Of a stretch of DNA of 64,000 nucleotides, positions 34,381 through 45,053 are shown in pieces. Each line of letters opens with the position of its first letter. Position 1 is the first letter of the stretch. The notes below the pieces were generated by a model. That model had not been told where the DNA came from. It did no database searches and saw nothing but the letters and a program-made list of their open reading frames with translations. Position numbers and translations under genes: made by a program. The stretch lies in contig CM022948.1 in the NCBI GenBank assembly GCA_012931725.1, positions 69,728,444-69,792,443 of the forward strand. The letters are read 5' to 3'. The DNA comes from Litsea cubeba. Lineage: Eukaryota > Streptophyta > Magnoliopsida > Laurales > Lauraceae.

Positions 34381-36963
34381 CTAATCACTCTCATTGCTAT
34401 CTCCACCATCCTCGCCATCGTCCTCGAAATCGTCCTCAACATCGTCAGAACTCCCACTACCATCATCAGGCGCCTCAGTCAGCACGAAGCCTGAGAAATC
34501 AATATCTGGAAAGGCAACAGAGATCTTCCATCGGAGCTCCTCATAGCCGTCAATAAAGGCATCAGCGATACCATCTTCTAAGTCCTGCTCAGCCTGAGAA
34601 GCTCTCTCATGTGTCGCTCTCATCTTTGTCTCCAAGGCTGCCTCTCTGAGCGAAGCCCTTTCACGGGCCTTCACAAGCTCGGCCTCACTGAGCGAAGCCC
34701 TCTCGTGGGCCTTCAGAAGCTTACCCTCACTGAGCAAGACCCTCTCGCGGGCCTTCACAAGCTCAGCCTCTACCTCGATAGTCCTCTTCTGGGCTGCTAA
34801 AAGCTCGGTCTCGAACCTGGTCGCTCTCTCACAAGCCGCCGTAAGATCAACCTGGGAAGCCCTCCCAGCAGCTTCAAGGTCAGAAATCCGTCCTTGAGCA
34901 GCAGAGAGCTCCTTCCGCACACTCTCTTTTTCCTGTTTCAGCCGACTGAGAGACTGAGCCCTGGAAAACAAGACGACCGACGTAGTGGAAGCCTGAAACA
35001 ATAAGAGACAAAGAAAATGAGAGAGCATACATAAAATGGAGGTATGGAGAATGGGAACGGTAAACCTTTACCTGAACCAAACCTTCTAGGAATGAATCTA
35101 TAACTCCCTCTGAGCCCAAAGAATTAACCTGTGCGACCTGAGGACTCGACACAAATCTCCAGAGCCTTTCTCGGATCGTCGATGAATTACCAGGCATGGG
35201 ACCAGGCCGAGTCGGTGCCCCCGTTGAAGTTCCCGAAGGTGGGGGACATGAACTAGGGGCAGAAGGTGTAGCTGCTGGAGAAGAACGGTCCTGAGTAGCA
35301 GGCGTGGCCAAAGGAGTCGCCGGTCGAAGAGATGCTACTGGTGGCCCCGCTGAAGAAGTAGATAGGAGAGAGCTCGCCTTGAAAGTCAATGGTGGAGAAC
35401 TCCCTTGTGGGTCATCTACCCTCGCTATCTTGGAAGGAGGGGTATTTCTCCTAGAAAGGCGAGCTCCGATCGCCTCTCTGCTTATCATTGCATAAGCACC
35501 AATATTGCTTAGATAAAAAAAAAAAGAAGTTTGTAGCTAAAGCAAAAGAAGTACCTTTTCTCTTGGAAGAAGAAGTCCCTGGAGAGGGTCCACCAGTCCT
35601 ACCACTCTCTTTGGAGAGGAGATCGCCAAAATCTTTATTAGGATAATCTTTCATAGCCTGCAATTTCCGCTCCTGATCCGCAGAAAGCACGGGGGACTCT
35701 ACATAAAACAAAGGAGAAGAAATTAGCATATGGATGTATAAAAATGACAGGAAGGAGTAGTCAGTGAATACCTAATCTTTTGGCGTCAGCCCATCGTAGG
35801 GGCACCATTGCTCAATCTGTCTCGGAGGCCCACTCTCCGCCAATGAAGAAGAAGCGTGATTTCCAACTATGGCAATTGGAACGTAGGCCTGTGATCAGCT
35901 TGCCACCCCTGGGGGTAAGATAGTACCATCCCCTATAGGGGGCTGGAGACTCGGTTAAGCTATAAGCGGCGTGGAACTCTGCTGGGGAAGCATCCTCCCT
36001 ATGTATCTGTCTCCATAATGCTAGAAAGCCGATGAGAACTCTCCACCTGTTGGGTACTAACCGCCCCGGCGTCAGTGAGAAATAGTGGAGAATGCGGCAA
36101 ACGGCTGAAGACAAGGGGAATCTCAGACCTGCTTCAAGCATCTCCTCGTAGATGGCGGTATCACCAGATGAGACATCACAAGCCGGCTCGTCCGTTTCAG
36201 CCCGCCGACACATAACAGTAGGAGGAATGCGATAAGATACTGTGATCTTGAAAATGTCATCATCAGTGCTGAGTCTTTGGATCCATCGTCGTCTACATCG
36301 ACTTTCCCTTGATACCTTTTTCGGCGAGGACGCAACGTATCCCGCGCTGTTGAAGCGACTGCCACCTTTTTTCGCGCTGCCGAGAACAATCTTGATCCCC
36401 CTTCGCCCAGGGGCATCGGGGCGCCCACAGCCTGGCCCTCGCCCACCGCGGCAGCCTCGCCCAGCGCAGAGGCCGCGACGCCCTCGCCCACCGCGGCAGC
36501 CTCGCCCAGCGCAAAGGCCGCGGCGCCCTCGCCCACCGTGGCAGCCTTGCCCAGCGCAGAGGCCGCGACGCCCTTGCCCACCGCGGCATCCTCGCCCAGC
36601 AGTGCAAAGGCCACGACGCCCTCGCCCACCGCGGCAGCCTCGCCCAGCGCAGAGGCCGCGACGCCCTTCGCCCGTCGTGCTCCCTCGCCCAGCAGCGCCT
36701 GGTGGGTGCCCATCTCCACCTCGCCCTCCCATGGGCGCCCGCAGCCTGGCGGGCGCCCACCTCCTCCTCGCCCTTCTCCACCTCGCCCATCTCCACCTCG
36801 CCCGGCAGCGCAAATCGCCCATCTCCACCTCGTCCTCGCCCATCTCCACCTCGCCCTGCGGGATCGCCGGATGCGCCAACGCCGCCCGCAGGGATGCCCG
36901 CGGCCTGACGGACACCCATCGCACGTCCGACCTCCGACTGGCGAGTGTTCGGGCCAGAGCCAC
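34381..36963 (-). pseudogene. Multi-exon antisense gene within the Tat-type element
   Basis: On the - strand, four exons join in frame: about 36963-35772, 35698-35555, 35475-35072 and 34992-34381. Donors read TTAG|GTATTC, AAAAG|GTACTT and TTCAG|GTAAAG; acceptors end TGTAG, CAGAG and TTTCAG. The first exon contains a globular region (DTAIYEEMLEAGLRFPLSSA, LVPNRWRVLIGFLALW, CHSWKSRFFFIGG) like plant retroelement antisense proteins sometimes called putative plant transposon protein. A TGA at 35812-35814 interrupts it 13 codons before the donor. Exon 3 is Ser/Pro-rich; exon 4 is a Glu/Arg/Ala coiled coil (RLKQEKESVRKELSAAQGRI) with an acidic tail. Function is unknown. The GC-rich 5' part is open in more than one frame, so the start is unsure. 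Confidence 0.65.
36436..36672 (-). repeat. 45-bp minisatellite in the antisense gene
   Basis: About five copies of a 45-base unit (core CACCGCGGCAGCCTCGCCCA) with one copy 3 bases longer. The unit length is a multiple of 3 and both strands stay open in several frames; one - strand frame gives an Ala/Gly/Glu 15-residue repeat. Confidence 0.85.
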
Positions 36964-37245
36964 TCGCGCCTACCCTGCCGCTTGTCACCATCTTGTTCTC
37001 TCCCAATAGCTTTTCTGCAGAGGCTAGTTTCTTTCTTTTGAAGAAATAATGCTCTAGGTCTTTTTTATAGCTTGAGTTTTCAAAGAAGAGTAGCCCAAGC
37101 AGGGAGGACTCTCCGAAATACATATCTACAGGAACTAACAGGGTTAAAACCAGGAAAAAGAAAGATTTTGTAGGGAGACGAGATTGGAATTTACCAATGC
37201 CCCAAAAAAAAAATTTTATTTGAGCACGGGGCATTGAGGGGCAAA

Positions 37246-37852
37246 TGACGAGTCAGACCCAAGATCCGAATCGTGATGGTGAGTCGGGTCCAGTGATCCG
37301 ATCCAAGCCCAAGTGACCCATTCCACGATGATAGGTCAGGCCAAAGAACTCGATCCGTCAGTTCCGTTGAGATCCGATTCCATACGCTGAAGCCCAGGTG
37401 CTAGCCCACGAAGAGACCGAGTCCGGGCAGCCACGTTGCTTTGGAAACAGTTCCGCTCCTACCAGGTCCTGCGGAGAGATATCTCACCTGCCTCGTCCAG
37501 CGCGAGGGTAGTTCCTCACCTGCTTCGTCCAGCGCGAGGGCAGTTCGAGGGTTCCAAGGGCGAACGTTGCAAGAGCGTCCCCGTCTGTTAGGGTAAACTA
37601 TAAATCAAGAGCCCCACCAGCACTTGGGGGCATCTAAGATCTTTCCATTCACTTCGACTCTTGTATTTCTCTAGTTTGTAACCCGAAATCATTGAAGAAG
37701 TAAAACACCACAGGCAATCTCTGCCTTTCAGCAGTGGACGTAGGTCATTTTGACCGAACCACTATAATCCTTTCTCTCTCTTCTTTGATTATTGCATTTA
37801 CTGCATTTATTACTTGACCGGTGGTGTCCGAAACCCTATTTTGACATCATCA
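37246..37852 (+). repeat. 3' LTR of the Tat-type element
   Basis: 607 bases, preceded by the purine-rich tract GAGGGGCAAA. Followed by the ACAAC duplication. Confidence 0.92.
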
Positions 37853-37857
37853 ACAAC

Positions 37858-38509
37858 TAGTCCTAATTACAAGACTCGTATATTGTAGAAATAACTTGAA
37901 GATTTAACAACGACTATTCGGCTATCATAAGATGCTTATTTTTAGAAGCATGTCCGTGCAACCTTTTGACTGCTTAAAGCAAGATCGAGCTACACACATG
38001 GCAAGCTAGCATTCAGTCTTTCTTTTTTTTTTTTTTTTTTTTTCTTTCTTTCTTTTCAGCATATATACGGCGTTCGATTCGGATTAAAGAGAGCCAACCT
38101 AAGTAATAAGAGAAAGCCCACAAAATAAAAAGAATAATATACACAAATCCGACACCCCTCATCTCATTACATTTACACTTGATAATTTTAATGCTAATTT
38201 TATTATGAATTCTACTCTAATGGAGAGGAAATCCAATTCAAATCTCATTCACCATGCGTCCTAGCAAATCTTATAGTGGTTTCAGCGGCACTGGTAGCAC
38301 CATCTACAAACATTGAGTACCGACCATTCCAATAATTTATAGGTCGGCAACCAAAAACATTAGGACATTGGCCTCACAAATTATCTGCAGCCTCATATTT
38401 ATAGGGGCAGACATCTCTGTCCTCAGCCCCATAAGTAAAAGTAGAGTATAAAAAATCGAACATATAAGTAAGGGATTTTGATAGTACAGTTGCCCTTATT
38501 TGCCCTTTT
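37858..38509. other. Intergenic, nothing recognised
   Basis: Contains a T-homopolymer and TTTC run at about 38018-38055 and otherwise no gene. Confidence 0.4.
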
Positions 38510-39745
38510 AAATTTTTTTTCGAAGTTATTCATGCGATATCCTAGAGTCGTGAGATAATGCAATTCTTTATTGTAGAAACAACTCTTTTAAAATTTATTA
38601 AATTTTAATAGTTGATGGACGAATATCAAGTCTTATAACAACTGTATGGTCAAGATCCTAACAAAATAAAATGGGCAAGGTGGTTAAAAAAATAGACAAA
38701 AATGAAATCTCATATCAGCATTCTTGTTGCCAAACAACCATCAGATTAATTACATAGCCAAAAATTTTCAAATAAACCAATAGAAGTTTCAGAAAGAAGT
38801 AACATATCTCTCTCTCTCATCTCTCTTCACCTACTAGCAGGATACTGTAAAATGATTGATTCATTATTATTGATTGGGGAGGGCAGGAGGAGAGGCAGAA
38901 GAAGATGAGTTCTTGTGGTTGTGCATCCAAACCTTAAAAACTTGCCTGCTCACACCAACCTCTCTGCAGAACCGTTCGATCTCCTCCTCATGATCTTCTC
39001 CATCCTCCTTCTTTTGCAACCGCCACCCGATCCTCTCCGCGAGCCCAAACATCTTTTCCTTCTGCTCTTCTGAAAACTTGGTACGGAGCCTCTTTTTCGC
39101 CACCGAGTCGGCGGCCGCCGGTGAGTTTGTCTGGCAGACGTTGCCCGTCCCCGTCGCCTCCTCAGCGGAGCAGGCCACCAGAACCAGAAGCTTGCGGTGA
39201 AAGTTGCGGTGGCAGCCGCACGCGGCGCACTGTAGCCCGCCGGCGATGGAGTTGTCGGTGATGAACTCACCGCAGCCGTCGGTGGCGTAGCTGCCGAGTC
39301 TTGCCGCGTGGTTTCGGAGGCATTCTCTGTGGAGTTCCCTCATGTTGTTGTCTGATTCCATTTTGATGCCAACACTCTCTCTCTCTCCTAAGATTATAAA
39401 TAGCTAGTTATTGATGCAGGTGGTCTTGGGGTCTTTTGTGTAATTTACAAAATTGGCACTTAGTCTTTTTTTTTCCCTTTTTTGTTGAATTTTACACCTA
39501 GATTCGGTTTGTTTGTTTCATGTAATTGAAGTCTTGAGTATTCTAACTTATACGACTTGTATTTTTCAAAATAGGCAAAGATAAAGCAAAGGCGAATGTT
39601 CAAAAATAACTATCACATAATCTTCTTTATAAGGAAAAAATGATCGAAGGTTCCCAATCCTAGTTGGACATGTGGATACGCCTTCATTTGTGTCCCTATT
39701 GTAGCTTAAAATGAGATTGAACTGTGTTGGGTGATTAAAAATCTC
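38510..39745. repeat. Duplicated segment copy that carries the ZHD gene
   Basis: The outer parts (38510-38850 and about 39536-39745) match 25600-26135 on the same strand; the middle about 690 bases, with the ZHD gene, are unique to this copy. Confidence 0.75.
38867..39361 (-). CDS. ZHD: Zinc-finger homeodomain (ZHD) transcription factor
   Basis: Intronless, 164 residues. The ZF-HD dimerisation domain occupies about residues 9-58: RECLRNHAARLGSYATDGCG and LQCAACGCHRNFHRK provide the zinc ligands. A homeodomain follows at about residues 90-152: KKRLRTKFSEEQKEKMFGLA, then VGVSRQVFKVWMHNHKN with the recognition-helix Trp. Having both domains makes it a ZHD and not a MIF mini-zinc-finger, which lacks the homeodomain. 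ZHD proteins form dimers in the nucleus and regulate transcription (family knowledge). It is short for the family because the linker and C-terminal tail are compact. Start 39361 is used; a second Met is at residue 7. A CT run lies just upstream of the start. Confidence 0.93.
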   Translation of the reverse strand: MESDNNMRELHRECLRNHAARLGSYATDGCGEFITDNSIAGGLQCAACGCHRNFHRKLLVLVACSAEEATGTGNVCQTNSPAAADSVAKKRLRTKFSEEQKEKMFGLAERIGWRLQKKEDGEDHEEEIERFCREVGVSRQVFKVWMHNHKNSSSSASPPALPNQ

Positions 39746-41121
39746 AATTCTAACAAGAGGTGTTAATTAAACTCGATAGAGTGGTCGACTAAAAGTAGTA
39801 ACTCCTCAAGATTGTTATATATAAAGTAAATTGGGAAATCTAGAATAGATCTTCCGGAGGATCCACAACAATTGTGGGCATTTTTTATAACCATGACCAT
39901 CTAGAATACATAAAGATGTTAGGATCATAGGTAATGCCTACCTCATCAGATCCTAGTATATCTTTCATCTCTCACCTCTTTAATAATTCTTTGTTAGAGT
40001 TCATTTGACTATATATTTTCATGTATTAAATTTGAGGCAAACAAGTGGGTCTTTTGTGCTTTGAGATGAAACTCCAAGATCATGACCCTTGTAGAGCCTT
40101 GTTCTGATGATTGGAGTGAAATTTAACTGGGTGCCAAGATTTTGTTATTTTAAGTTTTTGATAGAAGAAGATGAGAATCACTTACTGCTTCCAAACATCC
40201 TATTTTGGAAGAATGAGGAAGTAGAAATAATGGTAGAAATATGGATTTCAAGATTTCTTCTGATGTTGGTTTTTCCTATTAAAAAGTTGTAAGAAATCTG
40301 TTTGGGAATAGATTTCCTAGATATCTTTTGCTTGGATATTGTTTGGAAATCTTTGAGAGGATCAGCACATGCCATAGGCCGCTGAAAAACAATTTATCTC
40401 TGGATTTGAATGATGTTCTCAGAATCTTTGAATTTCAATAAAGATGGATTTTTCTAAAATCCAATTTAGTTGAAAGAATCAGAAATCTTTTTGATGGAGT
40501 GTTTTGTATGGATATCTTCTAGGCTCTATAAATCTTTTTGTATGACATGTTCTAATTATAAAATACCTAAAACTCTTAAAAACTTTATTAATTGTTGGAT
40601 ATTCTATTCAATTTCAATCTCCTTATAAAGAAATGTAAAGTGATGATGCCAACCCATTGATGAGCACATTGTAGTGGGTCTCATTTGGTGGGCCCCACCA
40701 TGGAGTTGTGTGGTGCTCAAAGAAATTATATGAAAGGTAAATTCCAAATATAAGGAGACCAGTCCATGGAGTTTCTTTCTTATTTCCCTTTTGTGTTTTT
40801 TCCTTTTTTGTTGGGTCTTGCAGACTATAATCAATATACATGGAGATGCTTGTATCATGCACTTTGATGAGTGGGCCCTACCTAAGATGACCTTCTCTTG
40901 TGTTGTATTTGTACGTAGAGTTGCCTATTCAACGACATTTCATGGTCTGATTCACGTAAAAAAGGCCTTCCTTTCTGCGAGGAATGTGCCGTTTCCAAAT
41001 GAAGAATAACTGAATACCCAAAACAACTAACAACAGCTCCCTCAGACAAGATCCCTTTCTCTCTCTTTCTCTCTCCAAATGAAGATAGAGAGAGAAAACA
41101 GAAGACAGATTTCCATTTCAT
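39746..41121. other. Intergenic and leader region upstream of the pectinesterase gene
   Basis: No supported gene. A CT-rich stretch at about 41053-41076 is likely in the leader of the following mRNA. Confidence 0.4.
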
Positions 41122-43779
41122 ATGCATGGAAAACAACCCTCAGACAAAAACCACCTGAATTCTCCAATGCCGCAGGAGAACCTCCATTCCCGCACGGCGT
41201 CCTCCGTCACCTCCGACACCATCGAAATCGAAGACTACCAGGAACCGAACCCGACCAACCCGGAGGCGGTGAAGGCCGATCGCCGCCGCGCGCGGAAGCG
41301 GAAGCTCATCATCGCTGCCTCCTCCACCGTCCTCCTCGCCACCATCATTGTCGCCGGCACCTCCGGGCTCTTCATCCGTGGCCCGAGCTCGGACGACCAA
41401 GCCGGCATTCAGGCCGCCAAGATCCAAGTCTTCTGCCAGCTCACCGACTTCCCTAACGTCTGCATCTCGAGGCTCACCAACTACACCGAACGCGATCCGA
41501 GCGGATCCAGAGCCGATCCGAGATCGCTCCTCCTCTCCTCCGTCGCCGCCAACATCGAGACCGTCGGGTCGGTCTACCGGATCGCAAAGCGGATAGTCGA
41601 GAAAAAGCTCAACGATCGCGCGCAGAAGGCGGCGGAGGACTGCGAGCGGCTGCTAACATACGCTGCGGCGGAGCTGAACGCGTCGTACGCAGGGATCGAC
41701 GCGGCGACGTCCGGCAGCATTCCGTGCGCGCTGAGTAACGTGCTGTCGGGGCTGAGCGCGGCGGTGGCGTTCGAGCAGACGTGCCATGACGGGTTCGGAG
41801 GAGGGGGGGCGGAGACGGCGGAGATGAGGGCGGTGCTGTGGAACGCGACGCTGGAGACGAGGAACAATCTGGCGCTGATGTCGGAGTTCCCCGCGACGGG
41901 GGAGAGGAGGATGAGGAAGCTGATGGCGGCGGTGGTGGACGGGGAGAGGATGGTGTGGCGGGCGGCGAGGGGGGAGGCGGACGTGGTGGTGGCGAAGGAC
42001 GGGTCGGGGGATTTCAGGACGATCGTGGCGGCGCTGGAGGTGGCGAGGAAGGAGAGAGAGGGTAGATTTGTAATTTATGTGAAGGAAGGGGTTTATGAGG
42101 AAAGTGTGAGGGTGACTTGGGAGATGAAGTATGTGACTATGTATGGAGATGGTGCGAACAGGACAGTGGTCACTGGCAGCAGAGGGTTTAAGGATGGGTT
42201 TACCGTTTATCAAACCGCCACCTTTGGTACGTACTCATGCATTGCATGCATACTTCTCTATGGTCACAGTAACTCCCAATAATTCTGAGGGATAGTTCAA
42301 TTGGCTTTGGATCACGATTTACATTCAGATGTTATAGGTTCGAAATTGTACTACCACACTGGTGTCGCAGGGAAAGTTTACCCGACTTTCTCTTATGAGC
42401 CCGTAGAGATTATTCTGTCCCAAAGGACCGGAAACCTGCGTTATAATAAAAAAAAAAGTAATGCGCAACAAATTTTACTGACTTGAGTAATGTGCACGCT
42501 TAGACCTATGATTATCATAGGTTAGGTTCGTTTTCAGTATGGTCTGGACTCTCCCACTGCCTGCTTTGGTGGGACCGCACTGGATGATGATCTTTTATTG
42601 ATTTTTCATATATTGACAATCCAACAATGTTTAACGATTCTATTATAGTGAGAACAAGTTTCTATCAATCATTTTAAATATATGATGTGAATGACTTGAA
42701 TCAAAAGGAGACAGGATCGTACATGGCTCGATGCAATTCATCCTCATGAAAACTCTCATGGAACCATCAATATACGATCATTTCTCGTCTATAAAAGAAT
42801 GTGAAAAGTGAAAATTGTGAGAATTTCCAATTTAAGGGCTTCTTAGGGTGCTTTTCAAATTATAATTTCGTTCATGTTAATCATTAATCACATATATGTA
42901 TAAAGTGTCCGGGTCTTGATTTAGGTCCAGTTCCACTGTCCAGACCCTTTATTTGGGTTGTCTGATTTATATTTGGGTAAGGAGTATAGGCCCTAATTCA
43001 GTTATGGGTCTCTCTCAATTAATAATTCGGGTTCGGGCAGGTCTGATCTGAACCTAAACTGCTTTTTTGTAGCTGTATCTGGAGTGGCGTTCATGGCTAG
43101 GGACATGGGCTTTGAGAACACAGCTGGGCCTGAAAAAGCCCAGGCGGTCGCTCTTCAGGTCGAATCCGATCTGGCCGTCTTCCACAAATGCCACATCAAC
43201 GGCTACCAGAACACTCTCCACGCCCACGCTCAACGCCAATTCTACCGCAGCTGCACCATCTCCGGCAGCATCGACATAATCTCTGGTGGTGCCGCCGCCA
43301 TCTTCCAAAACTGCGAGATCATGGTTAAGAAGCCACAACCGGGCCAGGAGAACATAATCACAGCCCAGAGCCGCCTGGACCGGCACCAAACCACTGGAAT
43401 CATCTTGCAGAACTGCACCATCTCCGCCAACGATGACCTAATTCCGGCTAGAGGTGACGTGGCGACCTACTTGGGAAGGCCGGTGAAGGAGCACTCAAGG
43501 ACTGTTGTCATGCAGTCCACCATAGGGGACCTGGTGAGGCCGGAGGGGTGGGCCTCAGGCCCTGGTGATGTGGGCCTGGAGCAAACGGTCTACTTTGCGG
43601 AGTTTGAGAACCGTGGGCCCGGGGCTGACGTGGCGGAGAGGGTGAACTGGCAGGGATTCCACGTATTGCGTGACGTGGCAGAGGCAACCAGGTTTACTGC
43701 AGGTGAGTTTGTAGAGGGGATTTATTGGTTGAATATGACTGGGGTGCAATTCTATACAGGCATTATAGATGCTCTTTAG
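41122..43779 (+). CDS. PME: Type-I pectin methylesterase-like protein, active site altered
   Basis: Exons 41122-42226 and 43073-43779 encode 603 residues. The donor TTTG|GTACGT and acceptor TTTGTAG| join in phase to give QTATFAVSGVAFMARD. Parts in order: cytosolic tail; a signal-anchor at about residues 53-72 (KLIIAASSTVLLATIIVAGT); a PMEI pro-domain (about 95-250) with the usual Cys residues; a basic processing-like site GERRMRKLM; then the pectinesterase domain from DVVVAKDGSGDFRTI. Normal enzymes remove methyl esters from cell-wall pectin. Of the catalytic set (carrot numbering), Gln113 (residue 392), Gln135 (414), Asp157 (436) and Arg225 (504) are present, but Asp136 is Asn (residue 415, GYQNTLH). 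The motifs GTVDFIFG and LGRPW are also altered (GSIDIISG, LGRPV). The protein may be weakly active or inactive. Confidence 0.92.
42227..43072 (+). other. Intron of the pectinesterase-like gene
   Basis: 846 bases, GTACGT...TTTTTTGTAG, with a SINE-like insertion near its 5' end. Confidence 0.85.
42282..42460 (+). repeat. SINE-like unit in the pectinesterase intron (candidate)
   Basis: GGGATAGTTCAATTGG (A-box-like) and, about 45 bases on, GGTTCGAAATTG (B-box-like) form a pol III-type internal promoter. The unit ends in an A-run (AATAAAAAAAAAAG). A perfect flanking duplication was not found. Confidence 0.5.
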
Positions 43780-44171
43780 TAGCATCTGTGTATTATTATT
43801 GTTTTTATCTAATTATATTTAATCCTTTTTTTTTGTTGTGGGAGTTTGGGTCCCACAATGGTAAATGGATAGTTGGGTTTGCTTAATTCATAGCTAGGAG
43901 CCTAGGTTAGTTTATTGGTTAGCACTTCTAGCATTTCATTCACTCTGTTTTAACAAAGTTCACACTTATTTGTCTAATGTCTGTTTCCTCTTCCTGATTT
44001 TAGAAAATAAAGAGGTGTCTCCTGTTCTCTTTATCCATCATTGGTTATCATACTTGAGAATTATTGCCGCTTATAGATTGGTAATTAAGTGAATGCATGT
44101 TGGGGTGTCCTCATATGCATGGGGGCCCACCATCAGAATAGTAAATCTCAGAAAAATAGTATAAAGATCCA
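43780..44171. other. 3' flank of the pectinesterase-like gene
   Basis: Probable 3' untranslated region, with AATAAA at about 44007, then intergenic sequence. Confidence 0.4.
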
Positions 44172-44562
44172 CAGATATCTTTACTACCAGGGGCACCAGC
44201 CATAGGGTGTGGCAGAATTGGAGGCCTCATTCCAGGAAGCAATGGTGGATTTCATGGCGGGCTGTGAAGATGCTCCCATTGGCCCCCCAATAGGTAGTGG
44301 TAGAACAGGAAGACGGGGCCTCAGAGCATTGGGCTGGAGAGAAGCAAGATGTTGGTTGTAAGTGGCGCCAACTAGCTGTTGGAAAGCTGCAGTCTGCCCA
44401 AGATGCTCCTTGATCCTTTGATCAATTAAGCTTTGGGTTTGTTGCTCCTCAAGTTGCAGATAATAGGTACGAACATTTGCCTAAAATGATGAATAAAATT
44501 AGCCAAACTATAATAATGAAAAAATGTTCAAGGATGCAATAAATAAATAATCTATCTATTTG

Positions 44563-45053
44563 CCTCCTGTCTATAGTGGGAATATTTTGGAGGGATAAGG
44601 ACATCCCTAAAAATGGTCTATTACAATCAGATTTAGACTACTACTTGAGTGTTTATAATCTCATTCAGCTGATCCCCTGTGAAGTAGGTGATGTTACTCT
44701 TGGAGGGAAGAGTGACCTCACAAACGTGCTTTTAGATCCTTCAAATTTTAATTGGCGGGACCAATTAAAAGCAAAACAGGTGCGTATTTTTCTTCGAAGA
44801 TTTCATAATATGCATTATTCTCCTATATCCAAGAGATCTATTAAATTGAGCAAGAAAATGAAGAATAATTTCCTTATTCCAAATCGAGTTTCTGGGATGA
44901 ATTTACGGTCTATGCTTGCTGCTTAATTTTACCCGTACCCGGGCTGTGGGTTTTATTTGTATTATAATGGATTCTGGCCCATTGGATCCTTTTGTAATTT
45001 TATTCTTTAGACAAATTGAAAGATCAACTTATCTTTCAAAAAAAAAAAATAAT
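44563..45053 (+). mobile_element. Retroposed transcript of unknown origin
   Basis: 491 bases flanked by a perfect 17-base duplication AATAATCTATCTATTTG (44546-44562 and 45054-45070) and ending in an A-run, the signature of LINE-mediated insertion. It carries a 116-residue frame (44576-44926) with no family I recognise, followed by a 3'-UTR-like AT-rich tail. It may be a 5'-truncated LINE or a processed pseudogene. It sits in the intron of the U1C pseudogene in the opposite orientation. Confidence 0.8.
44576..44926 (+). pseudogene. 116-residue frame in the retroposed insert
   Basis: The frame starts MGIFWRDKDIPKNGLLQSDL and ends NRVSGMNLRSMLAA before TAA. It is basic near its C-terminus and has no membrane segment or motif I know. 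It is probably the C-terminal part of a longer source protein, since the insert is likely 5' truncated. Confidence 0.45.

Larger units (their letters stand above)
27345..37852 (+). mobile_element. Ty3/gypsy element of Tat type with antisense gene
   Basis: Two 607-base LTRs (27345-27951, 37246-37852) begin TGACGAGTCAG and end CATCATCA, flanked by a perfect 5-base duplication ACAAC (27340-27344 and 37853-37857). Order inside: primer site, gag, protease, reverse transcriptase, RNase H, a Gly-Ala-Gln repeat, a second RNase H, integrase, then 3 kb with genes on the opposite strand, a purine-rich tract and the 3' LTR. The second RNase H and the antisense reading frames are hallmarks of the plant Tat lineage (family knowledge). 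About 12 differences between the LTRs by eye suggest a recent insertion, yet gag-pol is broken in several places. Confidence 0.93.

Noticed and set aside
36242..37041. Pro/Arg/Ala-rich + strand frames over the 45-bp minisatellite
   Set aside because: They reflect the GC-rich repeat; the - strand frame continues into a recognisable globular domain, the + strand frames do not.
39395..39402. TATAAATA as the TATA box of the ZHD gene
   Set aside because: It lies only about 35 bases upstream of the start codon, which would leave almost no leader, and a CT run lies between.
41653..42213. 186-residue His/Arg/Pro-rich frame opposite the pectinesterase exon
   Set aside because: It is a shadow of the GC-rich coding exon, with no motif of its own.
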